Shown piece after piece: positions 44,904-52,529 of a stretch of DNA of 64,000 nucleotides (positions are counted from its first letter, which is position 1; each line of letters opens with the position of its first letter). Source of the stretch: Clostridium_AD sp036569345. GTDB taxonomy: Bacteria > Bacillota > Clostridia > Clostridiales > Clostridiaceae. The stretch lies in assembly GCF_036569345.1 (NCBI RefSeq), contig NZ_DATCQT010000181.1:46821-110820 (forward strand), written 5' to 3'. Under the pieces are notes generated by a model. It worked only from the letters and a program-made list of their open reading frames with translations, was not told where the DNA came from and made no database searches. A program made the position numbers and the translations under genes.

Positions 44904-45239
44904 ATGCATTTAAATTTTGAAAATAGGGAAGATAAATTGATAGTTTACATGGTTGGAGAACTTGACCATCATAGTGCAGAAGAAGTAAGGAATATTATAG
45001 ACGATAGACTAGAGCGAGATAGCTACAATAAATTAATAATGGACTTCGATGATGTAACATTCATGGACAGTTCTGGTATCGGGGTGGTTATTGGAAGATA
45101 CAAAAAGTTACATATGAGAAATGGGAAAGTATGTGTGACTAACATTAAATCTTCAGTAAAAAGAGTATTTGAATTGTCAGGAATGTTTAAAATTATCATG
45201 TTATATGATGATGTTGAGCAAGCTGTAAACAACATTTAG
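44904..45239 (+). CDS. spoIIAA: Anti-sigma F factor antagonist SpoIIAA
   Basis: 111-aa STAS-domain protein from ATG 44904; the open frame reaches back to 44874, but those residues are not conserved in the family. The key motif MDSSGIG (residues 54-60) carries the serine phosphorylated by SpoIIAB. Unphosphorylated SpoIIAA binds SpoIIAB and frees sigma F in the forespore. G-rich GGGGGGAAG precedes the start. First gene of a tight operon with spoIIAB (13 bp gap) and sigF. Confidence 0.95.
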   Translation: MHLNFENREDKLIVYMVGELDHHSAEEVRNIIDDRLERDSYNKLIMDFDDVTFMDSSGIGVVIGRYKKLHMRNGKVCVTNIKSSVKRVFELSGMFKIIMLYDDVEQAVNNI

Positions 45240-45252
45240 TGGGGGGATTAGT

Positions 45253-45681
45253 ATGGGTTACAATAAAATTAAAATTGAATTCTTAAGTAAATCACAGAAT
45301 GAAGGTTTTGCACGTGTTGCAGTAGCAGCATTTGCTTCACAATTAGATCCTACAATTGAAGAAATTACCGATGTTAAAACAGCGGTATCAGAAGCTGTAA
45401 CCAATGCAATTATTCATGGATACGAAAGCGAAGAAGAAATGATCACTATAGAAGCTATTATAAATGGAACGGAGTTAACTGTAATAGTTTGCGACGCAGG
45501 AAAAGGAATTGACAACCTAGAACTCGCTTTGCAACCCTTATATACTTCTCGCCCAGACTTAGAGAGGTCAGGAATGGGGTTTACTGTTATGGAAACTTTT
45601 ATGGACAGCTTAGAAGTAAAGTCTGATAAAGGTAGGGGAACAAGTATAATAATGAAAAAAATATTTAATCCTTTAAGTTAG
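45253..45681 (+). CDS. spoIIAB: Anti-sigma F factor and serine kinase SpoIIAB
   Basis: 142 aa, GHKL-type ATPase. It has the N-box EAVTNAIIHGYES, the DAGKGI box, and SGMGFTVMETFMD forming the ATP lid. It binds sigma F in an inactive complex or phosphorylates SpoIIAA. Gene order and spacing (11 bp to sigF) are as in all endospore formers. GGGGG precedes its ATG. Confidence 0.95.
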   Translation: MGYNKIKIEFLSKSQNEGFARVAVAAFASQLDPTIEEITDVKTAVSEAVTNAIIHGYESEEEMITIEAIINGTELTVIVCDAGKGIDNLELALQPLYTSRPDLERSGMGFTVMETFMDSLEVKSDKGRGTSIIMKKIFNPLS

Positions 45682-45691
45682 GTGGAATATT

Positions 45692-46444
45692 ATGGACCAG
45701 AAAATAATAAGAAAAAATAATTATAATTATGAAGATAACATGCAGCTAATCCAAATGGCAAGAAATGGAGAACCGGGTGCACTTGACACATTAGTAGAAA
45801 TGAACTTACCATTAGTTGCATCGATAAGTAAAAAATTTCTTAATAGAGGATATGAGTATGATGATATCTTCCAAATTGGTTGTATTGGCTTAGTAAAAGC
45901 TATTAATAATTTTGATACTAAATATAATGTCAAATTCTCAACATATGCTGTGCCTATGATAATGGGAGAAATCAAAAGATTTCTTAGAGATGATGGAATT
46001 ATAAAAGTAAGTAGAAGCGTTAAAAATACTGCACGGCAGTTACATTATGATAAAGATACGTTAACAAAGCAACTGGGTAGGGATCCAACCATTGATGAAC
46101 TATCGGACTTTAGCAAAATAGAAAAAGAGGATATAGTATATGCATTAGAATCTGCTAGCAATATGTTGTATTTATTTGATACAATTCACCAAGATGATGG
46201 TGCCCCTGTGCTATTAATAGATAAGTTAAGTGAAAAATACGAAGAAGATAATCAAGTTTTAGATAAAATTGCCCTTAAAGAGGCACTTAGAAAACTTGAT
46301 GCAAAATCAAGACAAATAATTATGCTAAGATATTTTAAAGATAATACACAAATTCAGGTTGCGAAAATGATGGGAATAAGTCAAGTACAGGTATCGAGAA
46401 TAGAAAAAAAAGTTTTGAAAATAATGAAGGAAAAGTTGAGCTAA
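45692..46444 (+). CDS. sigF: RNA polymerase sporulation sigma factor sigma F
   Basis: 250 aa, the normal length. Region 2 has LVASISKKFLNRGYEYDDIFQIGCIGLVKAI and KFSTYAVPMIMGEIKRFLRDDG, and region 4 has the helix-turn-helix TQIQVAKMMGISQVQVSRIEKK. It drives the first forespore-specific programme after asymmetric division. The adjacent spoVA genes are in the class of forespore targets controlled by sigma G/F. The gene ends 13 bp before a long terminator hairpin. Confidence 0.95.
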   Translation: MDQKIIRKNNYNYEDNMQLIQMARNGEPGALDTLVEMNLPLVASISKKFLNRGYEYDDIFQIGCIGLVKAINNFDTKYNVKFSTYAVPMIMGEIKRFLRDDGIIKVSRSVKNTARQLHYDKDTLTKQLGRDPTIDELSDFSKIEKEDIVYALESASNMLYLFDTIHQDDGAPVLLIDKLSEKYEEDNQVLDKIALKEALRKLDAKSRQIIMLRYFKDNTQIQVAKMMGISQVQVSRIEKKVLKIMKEKLS

Positions 46445-46456
46445 TAAAATAAGTGG

Positions 46457-46532
46457 ATAAGATGAAATATATATAAGCAACTTTCAATGTCTAATCTTGA
46501 AGAGCTTATATAAAAATTCATCTTATTTTTTT
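46457..46532 (+). terminator. Intrinsic terminator after sigF
   Basis: ATAAGATGAA (46457-46466) and TATATAAGC (46470-46478) pair with GCTTATATA (46504-46512) and TTCATCTTAT (46517-46526), with a 25-nt loop, followed by TTTTTT. Confidence 0.8.
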
Positions 46533-46576
46533 GACTAAAAATCTTATATTCGTAAATACTAACATAAAGAATTAGC

Positions 46577-46605
46577 GTATTATATGTGCGCATAACAATA
46601 TAATA
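46577..46605 (+). promoter_or_regulatory. Possible forespore (sigma G/F) promoter before spoVAC
   Basis: GTATT (46577-46581), 17 nt, then TATAATA (46599-46605). It fits the sigma-G -10 CATWHTA at six of seven positions and the -35 GHATR at four of five. Position and expected regulation agree, but the match is moderate. Confidence 0.35.
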
Positions 46606-46643
46606 AATGATTCCAATCTTAAAAATGACAAGGAGGGCATTTC

Positions 46644-47096
46644 ATGAAGGTAGAGGAAAAAACTATAATAAAAAAATTCGATAAACTGAATTCTAATAAC
46701 ATCCCTAAACCTAAATTAGCACTACACTGTTTTAATGCCTTTTGGGTAGGAGGATTAATATGTGTAATAGGGCAATTTATAAGTGATATCTTTTCTCAAA
46801 TGGGCATTCCTAAAGATGAGCTAGGCACTTATGTTTCTATAGTAATGGTGTTTTTAGGAGCTGTGCTTACTGGAATTGGTGTATATGATAAAATAGGTGA
46901 TTTTGCAGGAGCAGGTTCTGTTGTTCCAATTACGGGATTTGCAAATTCAATTGTTTCACCAGCAATGGAATTTAAAAAAGAGGGCTTTGTTTTTGGTGTA
47001 GCGGCTAAGATGTTTACTATTGCAGGCCCGGTTTTAGTATATGGTATAGGTTCATCTGTAATTGTGGGGATTTTATATTACTTTTTAAGGTGGTGA
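46644..47096 (+). CDS. spoVAC: Stage V sporulation protein AC
   Basis: 150 aa with four hydrophobic segments. N-terminal cytoplasmic stretch, then AFWVGGLICVIGQFISDIF, MVFLGAVLTGIGVYDKI and GAGSVVPITGFANSIVSPAMEFKKEG, the SpoVAC signature. SpoVAC forms a mechanosensitive-like channel in the spore inner membrane used for dipicolinic acid movement during spore formation and germination. It is followed 6 bp later by spoVAD. AAGGAGGG precedes the ATG. Confidence 0.94.
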   Translation: MKVEEKTIIKKFDKLNSNNIPKPKLALHCFNAFWVGGLICVIGQFISDIFSQMGIPKDELGTYVSIVMVFLGAVLTGIGVYDKIGDFAGAGSVVPITGFANSIVSPAMEFKKEGFVFGVAAKMFTIAGPVLVYGIGSSVIVGILYYFLRW

Positions 47097-47102
47097 TTAA
47101 AA

Positions 47103-48119
47103 ATGGGTAGAAGAATCGGTCTTCAAACTGTAGAAATTGAAAGTAAACCTAGAATTATAGGTACATATAATATAGTTGGACCTAAGGAAGGCATGGGACC
47201 ATTAAAAGAGTATTTTGACAGAATTTTAGAGGATGATCTTAATGGAACTGAAAGTTTCGAAAAAGCTGAAACTAGTCTTTTATATACTGCAATATCAGAG
47301 AGTATAAAAAAAGCAAAACTAAAAGAGACGGATATAAATTATTTACTGGCGGGAGATTTACTAAATCAGCTATCTTCCTCATGTTTTGCAGCTAGAGATT
47401 TAAATATACCGTTCATAGGTCTTTATGGAGCTTGTTCAACTATGGCAGAGTCTTTAAGTGTGGGTTCGATGATAATGGAAGGAGGCATGGCTAATTACAT
47501 TGTAGCCGCTACTTCATCACATTTCTCATCGGCTGAGCGTCAATTTAGATTGCCACTGGAAATGGGAAGCCAAAGGCCTCCAACAGCTCAATGGACAGTT
47601 ACAGGTGCAGGTGCAATGGTATTGGCAAAAAAAGGAAACTTTCCATATGTTACTTATGTTACAACTGGAAAAGTTAAAGACTATGGAATAACTGATGTAA
47701 ATAATATGGGAGTTGCAATGGCACCAGCAGCTGTAGATACTATTAAACAACATTTTATGGATACTGGTAGAAAACCTTCAGATTATGATGTGATTGCTAC
47801 TGGAGACTTAGGAATTATAGGAAGAGAATTTACAGAAAAATTGATGTTAGAATATAAGTACGATATGAAAGGTCATTATATTGACTGCGGTGAGAAAATT
47901 TTTGATGCACAGAGTCAAGGGACTAATGCGGGTGGTAGTGGTTGTGGATGTTCTGCAGTAGTTGCAACAGGATACCTACTTAAAAATATGCTAAAAGGAA
48001 AATTCAAAAGGATACTTCTAGTTTCCACTGGGGCACTTCTAAGCTCAACTTCATCACTGCAAGGAGAAACAATACCGGGAATCGCACACGCTGTTTCAAT
48101 AGAGTTTGGGGGTGAGTAA
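47103..48119 (+). CDS. spoVAD: Stage V sporulation protein AD
   Basis: 338 aa with a thiolase-like fold: LLAGDLLNQLSSSCFAARDL, the nucleophile-type loop GLYGACSTMAESLSVG, ATSSHFSSAERQFRLPLE, GAMVLAKKG, and the C-terminal GGSGCGCSAVVATGYLLK. SpoVAD binds dipicolinic acid directly and faces the core side of the spore inner membrane complex. Its stop abuts the spoVAE start, so the two are co-translated. Confidence 0.95.
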   Translation: MGRRIGLQTVEIESKPRIIGTYNIVGPKEGMGPLKEYFDRILEDDLNGTESFEKAETSLLYTAISESIKKAKLKETDINYLLAGDLLNQLSSSCFAARDLNIPFIGLYGACSTMAESLSVGSMIMEGGMANYIVAATSSHFSSAERQFRLPLEMGSQRPPTAQWTVTGAGAMVLAKKGNFPYVTYVTTGKVKDYGITDVNNMGVAMAPAAVDTIKQHFMDTGRKPSDYDVIATGDLGIIGREFTEKLMLEYKYDMKGHYIDCGEKIFDAQSQGTNAGGSGCGCSAVVATGYLLKNMLKGKFKRILLVSTGALLSSTSSLQGETIPGIAHAVSIEFGGE

Positions 48120-48479
48120 ATGAATAATTACATTATGGCTTTTATAGTTGGAGGGATAATTTGTGTAATAGGGCAAATACTTATGGATACTACTAAATTA
48201 ACTCCAGCTAGAATATTAGTTGTATTTGTAACCGCCGGTGTTATATTAGGTGCATTAAATATATATGATGTGGTTATGGAATATGGAAAAGCAGGTGGAA
48301 GTATTCCTTTGCCTGGTTTTGGATACAGTTTAGTAAAAAGTGTAATGAAGGAAGTAGATGAAGTTGGCCTTATAGGAGCATTTACTGGAGGTATAAAAGG
48401 AACTGCTGGTGGCATTACTGCTTCAATCTTTTTCGGATATATTATGGCTTTAATATTTAATCCTAAAAGTAAAGGGTGA
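48120..48479 (+). CDS. spoVAE: Stage V sporulation protein AE
   Basis: 119 aa, membrane protein with about three to four helices, related in sequence to SpoVAC: YIMAFIVGGIICVIGQILMD, AGVILGALNIYDVVMEYG, GGSIPLPGFGYSLVKSVMKEVDE. It corresponds to SpoVAEb. It begins one base after spoVAD ends. The C-D-E core is the minimal clostridial spoVA operon; spoVAA, AB and AF are not present next to it. Confidence 0.93.
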   Translation: MNNYIMAFIVGGIICVIGQILMDTTKLTPARILVVFVTAGVILGALNIYDVVMEYGKAGGSIPLPGFGYSLVKSVMKEVDEVGLIGAFTGGIKGTAGGITASIFFGYIMALIFNPKSKG

Positions 48480-48481
48480 TA

Positions 48482-48529
48482 AAAAAATATGCTAACAAAA
48501 TAAAGTATTTTGATAGCATATTTTTATTT
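48482..48529. terminator. Bidirectional terminator between spoVAE and the PBP gene
   Basis: AAAAATATGCT (48482-48492) pairs with AGCATATTTTT (48514-48524), and an inner CAAAAT/ATTTTG stem extends it. The A-tract left and T-tract right serve both convergent genes. Confidence 0.85.
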
Positions 48530-48536
48530 TGTATTA

Positions 48537-50942
48537 TCAGTTATGACCTTTATTACCGTTAGTTGGATCAACAGCTGGTGGGTCAACAACTGTTGGATCG
48601 GTGAGCGTCGGATCAGTAAGTGTTGGATCAGTAAATGTCGGAGGCAGTATAATTGGAGGAAGTACAGTTTGTTTTGAAAATGTATCAACTGCTGTTGGTA
48701 ATACAAAAGCAGAGTCTTTTAATAATGAATTAGTCGGTGCATAAACTCTTTTTATAAAAACCCTTGTCTCAATTTTCCCAGGTGGCGTAAATTTTGATGC
48801 AAGAACATAACTACCATCTGGGGCAAGGGTTACTTTACCAAGAACATGTATGCTATCAGTAGTTGTAGGTTGAGTTCCATCAATAAATAGTTCTGAGTAA
48901 ACCCTATCCCGTCGTGGGTCTGCAAAAGTTAAGGCAGAAGGTATATCACCTGAATCTTTTGATACAGACAAAGTGGATATGCCAGAAGGCATTTCTACGT
49001 TCTTTACTGGAAGGGATGCATGAGCTTTTTTCATAATTCCACCCCAAAGCGTTGCAGCATCATTACTACCCATATTCACTGTAGTAGCTTTATCAGTTCC
49101 AATCCAAACAGCAGCAGAGTAATATGGAGTTAAACCAACAAACCATAAATCTTTTGCATCAGAAGAAGTACCAGTTTTACCACGAACAGGCATGTCACCA
49201 AAAACAGCTCCTGGTCCAGTACCACCAGGGCTTACAGGTCCCTTTAATAAATCATACATTATATAAGCACTTTGAGGAGATAGAACAGGTGTTGTTTCAA
49301 ATTTTGTTTCAAGCAATACTTTACCAGTCCTATCAACTACTTTAGTGTATAATCTTGGAGTAGTACGCATTCCGTTGTTACCAAAAACGCCATATGCCGC
49401 AGCCATAGTGAGAGGATTAGTTCCATTTGATTCTCCACCATTTAATTGGCCAAGAGCCATAGCAGCCGGACTAAGCTTATCTGTGTTATCTAGCTGTAAT
49501 CCAAATTTTTCGCCATAAGAGGCTCCAGTCTTAAGACCAATCATATTCTCAATTTTCACAGCCGCAATGTTAACTGAATATTTCAAACAGTCTCTTAGTG
49601 TTAGGTACCCCTTATATTCATTAGGTGCATTTTTTGGATTATATCCAGGTTCAGGAATAGGTGAATCTTCAATTACTGTAGAAGCCGTAGCTATTTTTGA
49701 ATCAATAGCAGGGCCATATACAGTTAGTGGCTTAATGCTTGAGCCAGGAGCCCTTAAGAAAGGAGCTGACGTAGATAACGTGGCTCTGTTCCAAGAATCA
49801 GGGACTTTCGTACTACGTCCACCTACAATAGTTTTAACTTCACCAGTATGATAATCAATAACAACAGAGGCAGCTTGTATGTCACCTTGTACTGAATTAT
49901 CAATAAGTCTTTGTGTGGCATCTTGCATATTTCTATCCATAGTTGTATAAATTTTTACTCCATCATACATAAGCATTGATTTTGCTTCTGTTTTACTAAT
50001 ATTATATTGTTTCATTAAATCGTTAGTAACCTGAAGTATTACAGGTCTAGAGAAATACTCATAGTTCATTATATTTTCATTTGTTGGTGGAAAACTAAAT
50101 CTTAAATCTTCAGCCATAGCAACATCTAATTGTTTCTTGTTTATTTTATTATACTTAAGCATATTATCAAGAACAGCTTTGGTTCTATTTGATTCAAATA
50201 CTGCTTTATTTTTATATGCTTTAGATGCCAAACTATAAGAAACACTGGGATTCTGAGCAGCACTAGCTATAAATGCAGTTTGTTTTAAGGTTAAATCTTG
50301 AATAGATTTATTAAAATATTGCCTAGATGCAGCTTCTACACCATGAGCATTCCCTCCTAGATAAATAGTGTTCATATAAGTCTCTAAAATCTGAGACTTG
50401 GTTAAAACCTTCTCTATTTGAAGCGATAAGGCCATTTCTTGAACTTTTCTTTTTATAGAAGTCCTGTTATTCAAAGAATCTTCTAAAAATACTCTATATT
50501 TAACCAATTGTTGGGTTATAGTTGAAGCACCCTGAAGACTTCCACCACTTCCTTTAAATTTTATTTTTATATCATTAAATATAGCACCAAATAGTCTTTG
50601 TAAGTCAATGCCAGGGTGGGTATAAAATCTAGTATCTTCAATACTTATAAATGCATCCTGAAGGTTTTTTGGAACTTTACTAATGGGTACATTAATTCTT
50701 CTTTCTGAATTTGCATATTCATCCATAGGTTTTCCGGAATTGTCTACCAATACTGTTATCTCATCTAATTTTAAAAATTCATTAATATCTAAACTAGGAG
50801 CGGTCTTAACCATAGCTAGTACGACTCCTCCAATAGCTACAGTGGCTACTAAGGCTATAATTGCAATAGTCAAAAAAATGGTTTTAAAAATTTTCTTTCC
50901 ATTTCCTTTATTCTTTTTTTGAGTAGCTTTTCCTTTTTCCAT
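48537..50942 (-). CDS. Class A penicillin-binding protein (PBP1A family)
   Basis: 801 aa. A short basic cytoplasmic tail, one transmembrane helix (about residues 20-45), then the GT51 glycosyltransferase domain with SIEDTRFYTHPGIDLQRLF and GASTITQQLVK. The transpeptidase domain has the serine in PGSSIKPLT (SxxK), YSVNIAAV (SxN) and RGKTGTSSD (KTG). It polymerises and cross-links peptidoglycan at the outer membrane face. The last ~40 residues are a low-complexity tail built from five-residue units (LTDPT, VVDPP and so on). AAGGAGG precedes the ATG. It is convergent with spoVA; a sporulation role is possible but not shown. Confidence 0.92.
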   Translation of the reverse strand: MEKGKATQKKNKGNGKKIFKTIFLTIAIIALVATVAIGGVVLAMVKTAPSLDINEFLKLDEITVLVDNSGKPMDEYANSERRINVPISKVPKNLQDAFISIEDTRFYTHPGIDLQRLFGAIFNDIKIKFKGSGGSLQGASTITQQLVKYRVFLEDSLNNRTSIKRKVQEMALSLQIEKVLTKSQILETYMNTIYLGGNAHGVEAASRQYFNKSIQDLTLKQTAFIASAAQNPSVSYSLASKAYKNKAVFESNRTKAVLDNMLKYNKINKKQLDVAMAEDLRFSFPPTNENIMNYEYFSRPVILQVTNDLMKQYNISKTEAKSMLMYDGVKIYTTMDRNMQDATQRLIDNSVQGDIQAASVVIDYHTGEVKTIVGGRSTKVPDSWNRATLSTSAPFLRAPGSSIKPLTVYGPAIDSKIATASTVIEDSPIPEPGYNPKNAPNEYKGYLTLRDCLKYSVNIAAVKIENMIGLKTGASYGEKFGLQLDNTDKLSPAAMALGQLNGGESNGTNPLTMAAAYGVFGNNGMRTTPRLYTKVVDRTGKVLLETKFETTPVLSPQSAYIMYDLLKGPVSPGGTGPGAVFGDMPVRGKTGTSSDAKDLWFVGLTPYYSAAVWIGTDKATTVNMGSNDAATLWGGIMKKAHASLPVKNVEMPSGISTLSVSKDSGDIPSALTFADPRRDRVYSELFIDGTQPTTTDSIHVLGKVTLAPDGSYVLASKFTPPGKIETRVFIKRVYAPTNSLLKDSAFVLPTAVDTFSKQTVLPPIILPPTFTDPTLTDPTLTDPTVVDPPAVDPTNGNKGHN

Positions 50943-51166
50943 TTAGTATCCTCCTTGTATTTCTATAAAGCAGACAAGAATTGTAAAATGTTACATTGCC
51001 TTCTAGAAATTCACATTGTTTAACTATAATTAGCTTTTAATATTATACCATAAAATTGTGGTATTTATTAAATTGTGATTAATATAAAATATTGAGTTTG
51101 AAAAGGCATTTAATTCTTTACCTTAAAGCAGTTACATATAATTAAATAAATCCTTAGTTGGAGGTA

Positions 51167-51835
51167 ATGAATATTAATAATAAAATTAAAATAAAAATAT
51201 TAATAATTACAGGCATAATCATGATGAATTTTACAATATTTACATACATTTTCGATAAAACCGTGATGCCAACCGTAATGGCGGTGGCGGATGCGGAAAT
51301 GAGGGCTAAAGCTACGGAGATTGTTAATAGAGCAATTATAAATGAATATTCCGACCAATTTAACTATGACCAGGTTATAAGAGTGGATAAAGATTCGCAG
51401 GGGAATATTGTAATGTTAAAAGCAGATACTCTAAAAATGAATAAAATAGCTTGCGATGTTGCTTTAGAATCGCAAAAGGAACTGATGAAATTGGGGGAGG
51501 TGGGTATTAAGGTTCCACTAGGTTATATAACAAGAAATAATATTTTATCTTATTACGGGCCTAAGATAACAATAAGAATGCAACCTATTGGTAGTATAGA
51601 AACTAAATATTCTTCTGAGTTTGAAAGTGCAGGAATAAATCAAACGAGGCATAAAATTTATGTTAAAGTAAAAACTACGGTGAGAGTAATTATTCCACTA
51701 AAAAGTAATGATATCGTGGTAACTAATGAAGTTCCAATTGCTGAAACCATTATAGTGGGAAAAACACCTAATACTGCAGTTCAATTAGATTTAAATGGTA
51801 CAGGGTTTAAAATGGGTAATATCAGTGGTGATTAG
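51167..51835 (+). CDS. yunB: Sporulation protein YunB
   Basis: About 222 aa. One N-terminal transmembrane helix (LIITGIIMMNFTIFTYIF), then MPTVMAVADAEMRAKATEIVNRAI, VPLGYITRNNILSYYGPKITIRMQPIGSIET and a final VPIAETIIVGKTPNT; these are the YunB family blocks. In Bacillus the gene is in the sigma-E mother-cell regulon and the protein is needed for normal sporulation. A CATATAAT at 51135-51142 matches the sigma-E -10 exactly, but no good -35 was seen. The start is uncertain: GGAGG lies only 2 nt before ATG 51167; TTG 51158 is part of that site, and ATT 51173 is better spaced but non-standard. Confidence 0.85.
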   Translation: MNINNKIKIKILIITGIIMMNFTIFTYIFDKTVMPTVMAVADAEMRAKATEIVNRAIINEYSDQFNYDQVIRVDKDSQGNIVMLKADTLKMNKIACDVALESQKELMKLGEVGIKVPLGYITRNNILSYYGPKITIRMQPIGSIETKYSSEFESAGINQTRHKIYVKVKTTVRVIIPLKSNDIVVTNEVPIAETIIVGKTPNTAVQLDLNGTGFKMGNISGD

Positions 51836-51844
51836 AAGAGGTAT

Positions 51845-51884
51845 AATAAAAATAAAGTACGCCCAGGCGTACTTTATTTTTATT
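51845..51884. terminator. Bidirectional terminator between yunB and hpt
   Basis: Arms at 51845-51863 and 51866-51884 are exact 19-bp complements centred on GTACGCC/GGCGTAC. The right arm touches the stop codon of the - strand hpt gene. A/T tracts on both sides. Confidence 0.88.
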
Positions 51885-52407
51885 AATCTTCCCAATTAAA
51901 TACATATGGTACATTTCTATAGTAGTCTCCATAATTTAACCCATATCCAACTACAAAAACATCTGGAATTTCAAAGCAGCAATAATCAGGTATTATATCA
52001 ACTTTTCGTCGATCAAGTTTATTTAAGAGTACACAAGATTTTACACTAGATGCTCCTAAAGATCTAACACGCGACATAATGAAATCCATAGTCATTCCAG
52101 TATCAACAATATCATCCACTATCAATACATCAAAACCTTCAATATTGTCGGGAATGTCATTTACAACATTTATTGATCCACTTGAATTTTCATCATCACC
52201 ATAACTTGAAGTTGTCATAAAACCTATTTTTGTAGGAAGTGTGATCTCACGAACAAGGTCTGCAGTATATATAAAACTACCTCTAAGTAATGAAAGTACA
52301 TATAATTTTTTCCCACTATAGTCTTTTGAAATTTCAGCACCAAGTTGTTTAATTCGCTGATCAATTTGTTCTTTAGATATAAGAATATTTCTTTTTTTGT
52401 TATCCAA
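51883..52407 (-). CDS. hpt: Hypoxanthine phosphoribosyltransferase
   Basis: 174 aa. The PRPP-binding loop VLIVDDIVDTGMT is intact, with VLSLLRGSFIYTADLVR near the N-terminus and PDVFVVGYGLNYGDYYRNVPYV at the C-terminus as in bacterial HPRTs. It salvages hypoxanthine (and often guanine) to IMP/GMP in the cytosol. The start is a TTG at 52407 with AAGGAGTG 7 nt upstream. A good promoter lies on the same strand at 52477-52449. Confidence 0.93.
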   Translation of the reverse strand: MDNKKRNILISKEQIDQRIKQLGAEISKDYSGKKLYVLSLLRGSFIYTADLVREITLPTKIGFMTTSSYGDDENSSGSINVVNDIPDNIEGFDVLIVDDIVDTGMTMDFIMSRVRSLGASSVKSCVLLNKLDRRKVDIIPDYCCFEIPDVFVVGYGLNYGDYYRNVPYVFNWED

Positions 52408-52448
52408 TGTTAATCACTCCTTGTATATATATTTACAATGATGTCACT

Positions 52449-52477
52449 ATGGTATAAAATTATATGAAGGTTGTCAA
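52449..52477 (-). promoter_or_regulatory. Sigma-A promoter of hpt
   Basis: On the - strand, a perfect TTGACA (52477-52472), a 17-nt spacer and TACCAT (52454-52449) lie 42 bp before the TTG start. Confidence 0.65.
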
Positions 52478-52529
52478 GTATAAGAATAAGAAAACTTGTT
52501 AAAATATTAATAGAATGGAGTGATGTTCG

